A stretch of 64,000 nt of DNA from Euborellia annulipes (taxonomy: Eukaryota > Arthropoda > Insecta > Dermaptera > Anisolabididae): positions 1 to 64,000 of the forward strand of contig JAKCPI010001703.1 of the NCBI GenBank assembly GCA_023213315.1, written 5' to 3'. Below, piece after piece: positions 47,901-56,700 of this stretch. A model generated the notes under the pieces. That model was not told the DNA's origin, made no database searches, and saw nothing but the letters and a program-made list of their open reading frames with translations. The first letter of the stretch is position 1. Every line of letters starts with the position of its first letter. A program made the position numbers and the translations under genes.

Positions 47901-50900
47901 GGGATTATAAATGAATAACCCAAGTTTAAAAATTATAATTACAAAAGATAACATTGAATAACCGATCAATTATTAAATTAAATTATTCATTTCATTTTGA
48001 AAAGCAAATATAACTTATATATATATGATGTCGATGTGTTATTATTTAGATAGCTGTTATTCTAAGTTGGAGTTCCTCAATGTTTTTCTTAAATGGTAGA
48101 AATATCAGTATTTCTTTTATGTATCCTCATAGAAATAAAAAAAAACATAGGGTTAGCTGTGAGCTTCTTGGAACATAAAATGAACCTGGTTGCGAGCTGT
48201 TCTGTGCCCATCCATAATTGAGTCACTTTTTCTTTGAAATATCTATCTTTTGATATTTGTATCAACGGCGTTTATCGTGCTGAAAAATGTTATCCATAGT
48301 TTTATCTTCTTACTGAGGAAATAAGCCTTTCTTTTTTCAAATCCAAGTAACAAATTCCAATTGTGGACTCTTGAAAAGAGAGTAGGCCAAAAATTGAAGC
48401 CATTGATCATTTATGAACTGATGAATATATGAATGTATATATATATATATATTCATATATTCATCATGACCTTTGTTCAAAATAAAATTTATGATGTAAT
48501 TTTTGGAAAATAACCACTATTATAATGTCGTTTTGTAATTATAGCTTTTTCAACTTGGGATATTCTTATGTAATCACCCTGTATAATATAATGATAAGGT
48601 TTTGTAGAGTTTTATATCATCAAAGATTCCATCATTATAAATTTTTTTGTAAAAGAAAGTGACATTTCCTAGGAAGGGAAGAAATATTTTAAAAATTATA
48701 TATTACAACATTCTGGTTGTCTATTATAAATAAGCTGGTTAAATTATTGGCTGAATTGGATGTTCTTTCTATAAATAAAAAGATATTCCAATTTAATATT
48801 CGACCTATTTGATTTATATTGTATATATGTATATTATATTGATCTTTGATATATTCATTCATGATGATATAAAATAAATCATATAATAGACCTTCATTTA
48901 AAATTTTAGTTAATTGTCAAATTCCCACATAGTTGTTATTAATATCATAATATCCATATATTTGTTTAAAGTTATCTTGAAATTTTTTTTTTAATGAAAA
49001 TTAATATATGAATAATTAAAATAATAAAAATAATAAAAAGTAAAAATAAGCATCTTAACTAAATAAATAAACTTACCCAATTTAATTGTGATATTCCGTT
49101 CAAGTTCATTTTTGAATCTAACAGTTTGTACACCAGAAATGGCTTTTACTACAGTTGATTTTCCGTGAGCTACATGACCAATGGTTCCTAAAATGAAAAA
49201 AATTCCACAAATAATGAAGATGATTACTTTTTTAATAAAAAAAAAATTTTAATAAATAATAAGTGTAAATGTTCTTTTTATTTTATCATACAAAAGAAAA
49301 AAATGTAAATTTTATTATTTAAAAAAATAAAATTTTGCACTTTAATCCAATTACTATTTTATTTTAAAAGGAATCAGGAAATTTAGGATAAACTGAGCCA
49401 TATTCATAAAAATTTTCAATGGTTCAGGCGGTCATTGTTTTAAAAAAAAATATATATTTTTTAATGGAAACTTTCATGGTTCGAACCTAGAAAATTTCCA
49501 AAAAAAATTTTCATTTTCTTTTATAAAAACAACGAAATAAGTAGAAAACTGGGTGGGACTTGACTTTGGCGTTCACTGTACCATCTTCAGTACATTATGA
49601 TAGGGTTGGAGGGAAAGAATGAGGTCCGCCGACCCCGAATTGCGGAACAAGGCGAGGAGAGAAGAAGAAGAGAATAGTATTCTATTTACAAAACAAAATG
49701 TATGCTATATTACATGACCAACTCTGAGCAAAATATATACCGATTAATGGACAGCTGATTGGTAAAAGCATTCAGAGCATTTTTTCTTGGCTGCCTCTGT
49801 CTCTCCATTCATTCTTTATTATATATATTTCGATAACAGTTTGATACCATCATCCTCAGCAAGCTTCGATTGTCATGTAAAACGCCATATATTTTTATCT
49901 ATTATGTCTAAGAAATAAACTTGAATTGATAAAAAATTTATACGACAAATTACATAACAATCGTTGCTCATATCGAAGATGTTACACACCGAGATCGAAG
50001 CATTTACAATAAAAGGGAATAAAAAATACGTAAAAAATATTTTTTGTCGAAAATTCTAGAGAAAATTTTTTTAAATTTATAATTTTCTATTTAATATTTA
50101 ATAGAAATAATGGTTTCGATAATTAGTGTACTTAGGGAGGATTTGGAGAGACCGAAAACTGTCAAAAATCACCAAGATCAAGGTTATGATGACTCTGGTT
50201 TTCAAGTAAAATTATTTAATATATGTGAGGTTTCACTAACATAAGTTATAAAAGAAAGAAATATTTAAATTAATTTCGGGGCTATTAACCCATCTTCAGG
50301 AGTACATATGACATATGTATGTTTGTGTCATATGTACTCCTGAAGATGGGTTAATAGCCCGAAATATATCGAGTTATAAATTTAAATATTTCTTTCTTTT
50401 ATAACTTAGTGAAACCTCACATATATTAAATAATTTTACTTATAAATATGTTTCACGTAAAACCTACACCACTTTCCCTCCAAACTCTGGTTTTCCCTGT
50501 CTTAATTTACGCGGTTGAAACGTTGACTGTCAGGAAAAGCGAAAGTAGGATAGATGCGTTTGAAATGTATTTCTAGCGCAGACTATTAAGAGTGCCATGA
50601 ACAGCTAGACGCACAAACGCTTCTATCCTCAAAGAAATAAAACCCAAACATCGGTTAGGACAGGCAGTCACTACCCGAACCATAAAGTTCCTGGGACACA
50701 GCTCCAAGAAACGATGCTCTTGAAAATACCATCGTTTTTGGCAAATCCAACGGCAAGAGGAGGCGAGGATCGTCCTCTCAAAGATGGGTTGATGTCGCCA
50801 GTGCAGTCCTTGAGAAACCTTTTGAGCAGATCCGAAGACAGCCCCAAGACAGTGTCAAATGGAGAGAGTAGTAGAGTGTCAATACTTCTCTCTAACGTAA

Positions 50901-52026
50901 TGAATATGAAGAAGATTACTTAGTGTACAAGCTCAGTCACTGCCACGAAGCTGAATGTAACCATGTGCTTCAGGAAAGGTGACAAGCAAAAAAGAATTTA
51001 ATAGCGATAAGGCCTTAGTTTTAAAGTATTAACGCCGGAGCTGAAGCCAGAGCTTGACTGCGGTTCCGGGGCTGAAATCGGAGTAGACCCTGATTGCATC
51101 AACTTTTTTTTCGTAGCATTCTTAGAAAGGTCTTTACCAGAAGTTCTTAGTAGCATCTTTTCAGTTGATCAAATTGATATTGGCACCTGAAGCTTAAATA
51201 TGAAAAGTGAATAAATTAGTTTAGTTGAATACACGTGTTCATAGCCCATAAGTCAAACCAATAATAAATAAGCTAATTCGTTGAATTTAAAGTAAAGAAA
51301 AATCAAAATTGATGTATCTGCCTGCCTTTAATGTTTGTCGTGGGATGATTAAGAAATTTTTCAAGATTAGTTAAAAATGAGTAGAAAGAACATTTGCACA
51401 TATTCTCTATTTGTTATACTTACCTATATTAATTGTAGCTTGCCTACTTATAACTTCAGGTGAAAGAGCTGTTAACTTGGAAACATCCTAGGACAAAATA
51501 ATATTTATAAATCAAAAATCTTGATATTTTTAATCAAAAATTTTTTTAACATTTGTTCAAGTAATCAATTGCCTTTAAAATAAACAAATAAAACTTATCA
51601 AATTATAATTATAAAAAAAAATTAAGAGATTACATTAATAATAAAAATGGAAAAGTATGCCTTTTGTAAAAAAAAATAAGCATATGGCATGAAGAGATCA
51701 TAACCTAAAAATAATTTTTATTAAAAAGAAATAAATGATATTAAAAAAATTAGGGGACTTTTAAAAAAATAATAAATGTAAATTTTAAGAAATTAATATA
51801 AAAAAAATAGAATAAAGAGTTTAATGTAAATATCTAACACATTGAAAGGGTATGATATTGAAATGTTAAATATATACATATATTATATATCAAATGAATA
51901 AATTAATTAAATTAACATTAAAAAGAAAAATTAAAGCATTTTTTAATAAATTTTACTTACGAGTTTAGATAGATCTTGTTTATATAAATTGGGCTGGCCT
52001 GTCGTTACACCTTCACCTCCCGCCAT
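36749..52026 (-). CDS. eIF2gamma: Translation initiation factor eIF2 subunit gamma
   Basis: GTPase subunit of eIF2, which delivers initiator Met-tRNA to the 40S ribosome. Exons in transcript order: 52026-51961, 51487-51424, 49187-49077, 38516-38283, 38220-37344, 36818-36749. Phases agree at every GT-AG junction. The frame totals 1422 nt, 473 residues, matching the family length. It starts [15 protein letters not shown]. GTPase motifs: G1 [10 protein letters not shown]3 DCPGH, G4 NKID, G5 ISAQLK. A Cys4 zinc-ribbon-like insert ([13 protein letters not shown]...CLRPAC) follows YANAKIYK. The end is [16 protein letters not shown] plus a short tail. The 10.6-kb third intron contains the large exon of Su(var)3-9, which uses the same first three exons. 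Upstream, regucalcin 1 is divergent. Confidence 0.97.
36898..37302. repeat. Palindromic repeat with hammerhead-like cores (eIF2-gamma last intron)
   Basis: Arms 36898-37050 and 37155-37302 are imperfect inverted copies (outer ends AGCCGGAAGGGGCGGGCAGC and GCTGCCCGCTCCTTCCGGCT). The right arm contains CTGATGA (37194-37200), a GGTT...AACC helix, then GAAAC (37227-37231): a full hammerhead core. The left arm has the degenerate version (CTGAGGA) in opposite orientation. Confidence 0.6.
38542..39205. other. Intron sequence, nothing recognised
   Basis: Part of the 10.6-kb intron between eIF2-gamma coding exons 3 and 4. Bases 39060-39210 contain a short inverted repeat (AAACTAATTTGTAGACCCTA and its complement) leading into the FB repeat. 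Confidence 0.45.
39213..39885 (+). repeat. FB foldback repeat, most complete copy
   Basis: About 670 bp. Opening hairpin (CTTTCTCTTACC/AGAGAGAAAGTA), a body with ATGTCGAGATTTTGATGGAT, GAGGTCCCCTGAATCC and a GT-rich tract, then the closing hairpin with AATCTGGTGTGACAAGCAC and CACACCAGATTTTT arms. It preserves the uninterrupted site into which the SINE dimer at 12459-12989 inserted. Non-coding; transposition class unknown. Confidence 0.72.
39900..40268 (+). repeat. Direct repeat unit A of a Penelope-like/terminon-type repeat
   Basis: About 365 bp repeated nearly identically at 41440-41855 (with an 18-nt indel) and, more diverged, at 57890-58095. It contains internal near-duplicate blocks (GGGAGTAGGCAGATTGAGGC twice) and ends with a GGCTC...GAGCC helix followed by GAAACGTCGAG, the degenerate hammerhead-like 3' part. 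The open frames that cross it are fortuitous. Confidence 0.6.
40269..41286. mobile_element. PIF/Harbinger-like non-autonomous element
   Basis: 1018 bp with about 55-bp inverted ends starting GGCCCAATGCACACGGTGCA, flanked by a TTA duplication on each side (40266-40268 and 41287-41289). The interior is AT-rich without a transposase. The second repeat unit keeps the empty site GCGACTTAACCCGAG near 41834, which proves the insertion and its 3-bp duplication. Confidence 0.88.
41290..41860 (+). repeat. Repeat unit B with an inverted leader
   Basis: From about 41380 this repeats unit A. Bases 41357-41400 are an inverted copy of the unit end (AAGTTTTCTCGGGTTAAGTC), so the locus reads unit A, inverted end, unit B. 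Such partly inverted tandem long repeats are typical of Penelope-like elements, but no reverse transcriptase is present here. Confidence 0.55.
41870..43020. other. AT-rich intron segment downstream of the Su(var)3-9 exon
   Basis: A (TA)n stretch at 41865-41900, then very AT-rich DNA. A short inverted pair at 42843-42930 (AACATTGTTTTAAAT and TTTAAAACAATGTTGA) surrounds a GC-richer block. No gene seen. Confidence 0.45.
43035..52026 (-). CDS. Su(var)3-9: SU(VAR)3-9 histone H3K9 methyltransferase, sharing eIF2-gamma 5' exons
   Basis: Nuclear enzyme that methylates histone H3 lysine 9 and builds heterochromatin. Exons: 52026-51961, 51487-51424, 49187-49077 (shared with eIF2-gamma), then 44542-43035. 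The phase-1 end of the third exon joins the AAAAG|AT acceptor at 44543/44542; total 1749 nt, 582 residues. Domains: eIF2-gamma-derived 1-80; NLS-like PKKKRKVD about 133-140; chromodomain about 158-208 (VEYIVDDR...KWRGW...NSWEP); pre-SET about 346-403; SET about 410-538 with GRGWGV, YLFDLDF and NHSC; post-[16 protein letters not shown] at the end. The large exon has no in-frame ATG before the chromodomain (first Met about residue 234), so translation must start in the shared exons. The acceptor lacks a good pyrimidine tract. AATAAA overlaps the stop codon. Confidence 0.93.
44543..45057. other. Intron upstream of the Su(var)3-9 exon
   Basis: AT-rich, with a T-run at about 44708-44729 and an FB hairpin fragment at 44828-44915 (minus orientation, TCTCGACATCGAATTTTTGA...). 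Confidence 0.5.
45058..46064. mobile_element. 1-kb foldback element with TTA duplication
   Basis: Two arms of nearly 500 bp are inverted copies of each other (for example ATTAGGGGTGACCAAAGC and GCTTTGGTCACCCCTAAT). The ends are CACTAGTCGACAA and TTGTCGACTAGTG, flanked by TTA (45055-45057 and 46065-46067). A solo arm lies at 23195-23600. The 3-bp TTA duplication suggests PIF/Harbinger mobilisation, though CACTAG ends are not typical of it. Non-coding. Confidence 0.8.
46500..46935. repeat. Palindromic repeat with hammerhead-like cores at both ends
   Basis: Arms diverge from a centre near 46733 (TAAGAAGCCCTAA / TTAGGGCTTCTTA), through matching ATTATACAATATTTATT segments, to outer cores at about 46540-46598 (minus, degenerate) and 46851-46897 (plus, intact). 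Both arms end in TTAATTAATC-type sequence and AATTCCTT...TGCC. It lies in the shared locus intron. Confidence 0.65.
46851..46897 (+). ncRNA. Hammerhead-ribozyme-like motif, best copy
   Basis: AATCGTC, CTGATGA, helix II (AGGCCG...CGACC), GAAA, AGTC, GACGATT. The first and last heptamers are perfectly complementary and form helix I exactly at the expected cleavage side of the GTC triplet. Helix III is reduced to nearly nothing, as reported for minimal hammerheads in Penelope-like elements. Family membership is inferred from architecture. Confidence 0.55.
46940..49076. other. Proximal part of the shared locus intron
   Basis: AT-rich with no recognisable gene or full element. A TA-rich palindrome at 48424-48465 (ATGAATATATGAATG / ATTCATATATTCAT) could form a cruciform. 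Confidence 0.5.
49540..50480. repeat. Intron 2 of the shared locus: several hammerhead-like palindromes
   Basis: Bases 50205-50445 form a near-perfect palindrome whose arms contain CTGAAGATGGGTTAATAGCC followed by CGAAAT, a degenerate hammerhead core. Weaker versions on the minus strand lie at about 49555-49595 (CTGAAGATGG) and 49825-49862 (CTGAGGATGATGG...CGAAAT). Bases 49590-49650 match part of the repeat at 61740-61960. Confidence 0.5.
50480..50930 (+). pseudogene. LINE reverse-transcriptase C-terminal relic
   Basis: With stops and frame changes the plus strand reads [23 protein letters not shown] then [20 protein letters not shown] and later [25 protein letters not shown] and a stop. This is the post-polymerase tail common in non-LTR (jockey/CR1/RTE-type) retrotransposon ORF2 proteins (YG.ETW.L, W.ARRTN.SIL, GKR.RG.P..RW.D). 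It is 5'-truncated and inactive, in intron 2 of the eIF2-gamma/Su(var)3-9 locus on the opposite strand. Confidence 0.72.
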
Positions 52027-52454
52027 TTTAACGAAATGATCTGAAAAATTTCCTGGTGCCGATTAAAATGCCGCCAATCAAAATTTTATTAAATCTTAAA
52101 ATTACATCTTGAAATAAATTAAAATTAATTAAAATTTAGAAATTTCCAATTTTATATATTATTTTTAATTTATTTAATAAATGTGAATTAAATTTTATTA
52201 ATTAAATTATTCTTTTGACTACTTTTCATTGGTTCACTATTAATAGCGCGTGTTTTAAATATATATTTTTAAAAGAGCATGATTTTTTTATTATCTATTT
52301 AAAAAATATTTTTTAATTCAATTAAACTCCCTCCCGAGCCCTCGGGCTTAGTGTAGTTGGTAGCGTAGCTACCTTCTATACCGAACGCGACGTCCGTACC
52401 CGCGACGGGTTCAAACCCAAGGCAGTCCGATGATTTTATTTAAGGCATTTGGAT

Positions 52455-52516
52455 ACATGGGCATAGGCAGGGGGAGGCAGGGGGGGGGGCTTTTGCCCCC
52501 CCTGGCTTGTCCTAAA

Positions 52517-52553
<37 letters not shown>

Positions 52554-52712
52554 TCCCAGTGGGAATTTTTTTTTAACGCCCCAATCCACTACATTAATTT
52601 AATTTTTTTTTATTTAAATAAATAATTAATAATCTATGTATATATTAATTGCAAACCCCCCTCTCGCTCTAACGAGGGGTTGCCCCCCCCTAACAAGATG
52701 TCCATGTTTGGA
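52455..52712. mobile_element. G/C-run MITE nested in the SINE
   Basis: Starts ATGGGCATAGGCAGGGGG and ends CCCCTAACAAGATGTCCAT, flanked by TTTGGATAC and TTTGGATAT. It contains a (TA)n stretch at 52518-52550. Superfamily uncertain. Confidence 0.65.
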
Positions 52713-52745
52713 TATCAAATGGCTTAAATAAGAATGTCTGGAACC

Positions 52746-53325
52746 ATGGGCGTACCCAGCGGGGGCAGGGGGGTCACCTGCTCCCCCCCCCTAGAAGCAA
52801 AAAAAAAAAAAATTAAACGTTTATAAAGTGATGAAACGAAACAAAATTGGTGGACGGCGACGGGGAATGATTTTTTTTGTTAGGACTCGAGGGTTTTTAG
52901 TAAGAACCGACCGAATATTCGGTTTCGGTTACGGTTTCGGCCAAAAATCATGGTTTCGGCCGTAGTTTCGGTTTCGGCCAAAAAGTAGCCGAAACCAGAG
53001 TCTGTAAAAATGGGATGAGACTCGCATGCAAAAAAAAAAAGGTAAAATGAAAAAAAAAATTTTATAGGAAATACAAGTTTCGGTTTCGGTTACGGTTTCG
53101 GCCGAAACTAAGGTTGAGGCCGAATATTCGGTTTCGGTTTCGGTTTCGGCTGAAAATCTTGTTTCGGTCGGACCCTAGTTTTTAGGCCTTTAATTAGGCT
53201 TTTCCCCTCTATATAAAAAATAGCTATGTCACAATCTGGACGACCATGATTTGCCCCCCCCCTCTGGACGACCATGATCTGACCATGCCCCCCCCCCCCT
53301 AGATTTGATCCTGGGTACGCCCATG
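52746..53325. mobile_element. CATGGGCGTACCCAG-ended element nested in the SINE
   Basis: 580 bp with 15-bp perfect inverted ends (CATGGGCGTACCCAG / CTGGGTACGCCCATG). Inside are C-runs at both ends and a block of GTTTCGG modules (52895-53180) shared with 23605-23960, probably a further nested insertion. A left-end fragment of the same family is at 57048-57200. Confidence 0.8.
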
Positions 53326-53737
53326 CCTGGACCCACAATAGATATATTAATTAATAACAGTTATCGTTTAGACTTAAATGGCCTAAGTTGGGAAAAAAAC
53401 TGTGTTAAAAAAAAAAAAAAAAAAAAACCCTTTCGAAATTTCAAAGAAAGAAATAATTTTTCCCTCAAAAGAAAAAGGGACTTATCCGTGGTCTGACCGA
53501 TCTGATCCGTTTATTCCCTGGGCCTGTGGGTCTGACTTATCTTATAAATTTAATCAATAAATGTTTTTAGTTAAGTTAATATAACACAGCGGCTGCGCGC
53601 TAAGTGCAAGATACTCTACGCCATCTGTACGTCACAAATTTTAAATTTTCTAGGATAAGAAAAAAGTGTAATTATTGAGTTATTCCCTGATTGAGTGATT
53701 TGCTCCCTGGTCATTTGCAAAGTAAAATCATCTAATC

Positions 53738-56700
53738 ATGTCGTATAAAATTCATGTGATAAAAACAAAATTGGTTTTGGGCGAAGGACCGCATTGGGAT
53801 CCGAAAGATAATGCCCTTTATATGGTTGACATTACACGAGGAAAATTGATTAGAATTGATGGATTAAGTTATAGAATCACTTCAATCACACCCAAAGGTA
53901 AATATATCTATATATATATATCTGAGCTGACTATTTTATCTTATTATAGAAGATATTTGAAATTTTATAGAAGGTCTCAGTGATTCCAGACTAATTACAC
54001 AACTAATGAAATTTTCTTATGCTTCCCGGTCTCACCTTTGTGATCCAGGTCTTATCTTTTTCTGAATTAAAGTTGCTTGCAAATTTATGTAAAATCTCAT
54101 GGCATTTTCATCCAAATCCTTCGCATGTTTCTCAAATTATCGTTTTTATTAATTAAGTAGAATATATTAAAATAATCGGATTGATCTAAATATAAAGTGC
54201 AATTGAGATAATTTTTTCTCAATATTTTTCTAAACCTAAGCTGGTATTATATAAGCCTGATTTTGATCATGATATAGCAAAATAATTAATAAATTTTAAT
54301 TTAGATAAAATCAAAACTTGGAAAAAATTTATTATTTTAAAATTTAATAGAAATTTTAATTCCTTATGAGCAAGGTTATTATGAAATAAGAGAACGGAAA
54401 TCAATGTGTTTAGGGCATTGGACACGGAGCTGAATTCCGAAATTATTAATTCTACGTACATACTCTATATAACAAGTCCCTCCAAGGAGGTTGAAAGGAT
54501 ATCCACAGGACAAGGGCTGTTGAAAGAGGAATTGCCCGTGGTCCGGGCAATTGGGCAATATATTTAAGAAGTAGAGTCTTGCTAATCCGGACTTCGATAC
54601 TCCAACATACCGGCTAACCCGGGGTGTTGAAAAGCCACTTAAATTTTTTCCAAATAAATAAATAATATACGTTTATCTCCCTATAATATTGTTACCCATT
54701 AATCGAGAAAGAATTCTCAAGAACATACATTAATCCGGGATTCTTAGAAATACAATCTGGCAAAATTTTAAAATTTAATAGAAATTTGTGTTTGGAGGAT
54801 ATAAAATTAAATGTTTCGGATAATCCGGCATTTTCAGAATCTGGTATATAGTCCAAGAGCTGGCGACGAAAATGGGCAAGAGTTTTCTGAAGGCTAATAT
54901 TTTCAGAATAGGTTGCATTTTAGTAATGGATAGATACTCTAGAGTCACTTCCAGTACCGGGGCCTTTGGCGGGAATAAGCCGGTGAAGTTGTAATATTTA
55001 TTAGCATCACTGAACTGTTTTCTGGAAGTCGAAATTTCGGAGTCAGCTCTCGTCAAAAAATATCGTAACCCAAAGTGTTTTTGGAAGGCCGAAACTTTCC
55101 AAAATAATAATAAACAAGTGGTCAAGATATGGGAAAATCAATATATCTCGACACAAAAAATCTGGTGTGACAAGCACCATACACAACTTTCTCTTACCGA
55201 AGGAGGAAGAGAAAGTTATGTGCTCTGCGACCAGTCACACCAGTTTTTTGTGTCCACATGTATTTTTCTTTTCCCATAGCACCTTAGTTAACTTGACCAC
55301 TCATTTATTATTATTGTGGAAAGTTTCAGCCTTCATATTTTTTTGACAGTTTTGAGCTAGCGCGGACTCCACGTGCCCCAAAATTTCGCTGTCTGACTGT
55401 TAGATTCCTATTTTATATTCTTTTTGCTCGTTATCTGCAAATTTTCAGCTTCCAGAAAACAGTTTAGAGATGCTAATAAATATTACTTTTTACTGGCTTA
55501 TTCCCGCTAAAGGCCCACATCCTGTAGAATGTGAAAAGGAATTTAAAATTCCACTTTAGTTTTTAATAGAAATTATACCTATTGTTTTTTTGTTTTTTTT
55601 TTTAAGAGAATTCTACGCTAGGATTTGTTATTCCTGTGAAAGACGCCAAGGGAAAATTTGTAGTTGGATGTAACCGAGATTTCTGCTTGGCGGAGTGGGA
55701 TGGCAAGTTAAAGGATGGCGAAGGTGAAGTTCCCCTCAAAGTCTTGCATACAGTTGATGCTGGAGACCGAATTAACGACGGCAAGGCTGATGCCAAAGGA
55801 CGACTCTGGGCAGGCACCATGGGCAAACAGATAGAAAGTGTCATCCTCGACCTACAGGCCAAATTTTGGGCCATCGAACCTGGCAAACCTCCAATAGAGA
55901 AACTTGATCAAGTCGGTATCAGTAACGGAATCGTTTGGTCTTTGGATAACAAAACCATGTATTATATTGATTCGTTGAGGAACCGCGTTGATGGCTTTGA
56001 CTTTGATTTGGAAACTGGAGAAATTGGTATGAAATTCTTTTTTCCTTTTTATTAGAGTGAGGTGGTTTTCCTTTTTATTTGAGAATTAGCAATGGTAAAA
56101 TGATTTTAATATAAAAATGTTATTAACAATAATTAAAAATAAAATAAGCCAAGATTTAGCTACAGGGACGGATTAATGCAATTTTGTCGGAGGGGCGGAT
56201 TTTTTTTTTAGGTCTTTTTTGGCACCTTTGGCCATTTACTAGACCCCGCCTCTATTTATGTATTTGATTAAAATCTCATGCACCAGGTAGATTAATAAAA
56301 GATGACAAATATAACTTATAGACCTATATATAACTTATATATATATTTTTTTTTCTTTATTTCTGAGCGTATAGAGGCTAACAAGTTTGTGCAAAAATCA
56401 CTTGTTTCGGTGAAATAACGCCTTCATCAGATCTACATTAAAAAAAAAATTCAATATATATATATATATAATACCTATACCGGTATATATAAGTTATATT
56501 TGTCTCTTTTATTAAACCAAGAATGTATCTACCTGGTGCATGAGATTTAAATTGGAATACTGGTTCACACTAAAATATTCGTGTTATGTATTTAAATTGA
56601 TTGGTAGCCAATTCAATTTAAATAAATTTTTATCGTATGGGACGGGATGCGAACTCGGTGGGGGCGGTTGGTTGGAAGATTCAATTTACAGGAAGGTCCT

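Larger units (their letters stand above)
52338..53410 (+). mobile_element. SINE-1 with two nested insertions
   Basis: The SINE head (CCCTCGGGCTTAGTGTAGTT ... GGGTTCAAACCC) and body are interrupted at 52455-52712 and again at 52746-53325, then resume with CCTGGACCCACAATAG and the tail to an A-run at 53405-53427. The SINE lies between the divergent eIF2-gamma and regucalcin-1 genes. Confidence 0.8.

Noticed and set aside
50714..50923. 69-codon plus-strand open frame
   Set aside because: Shadow frame of the LINE reverse-transcriptase relic; the frame with recognisable residues is another one.
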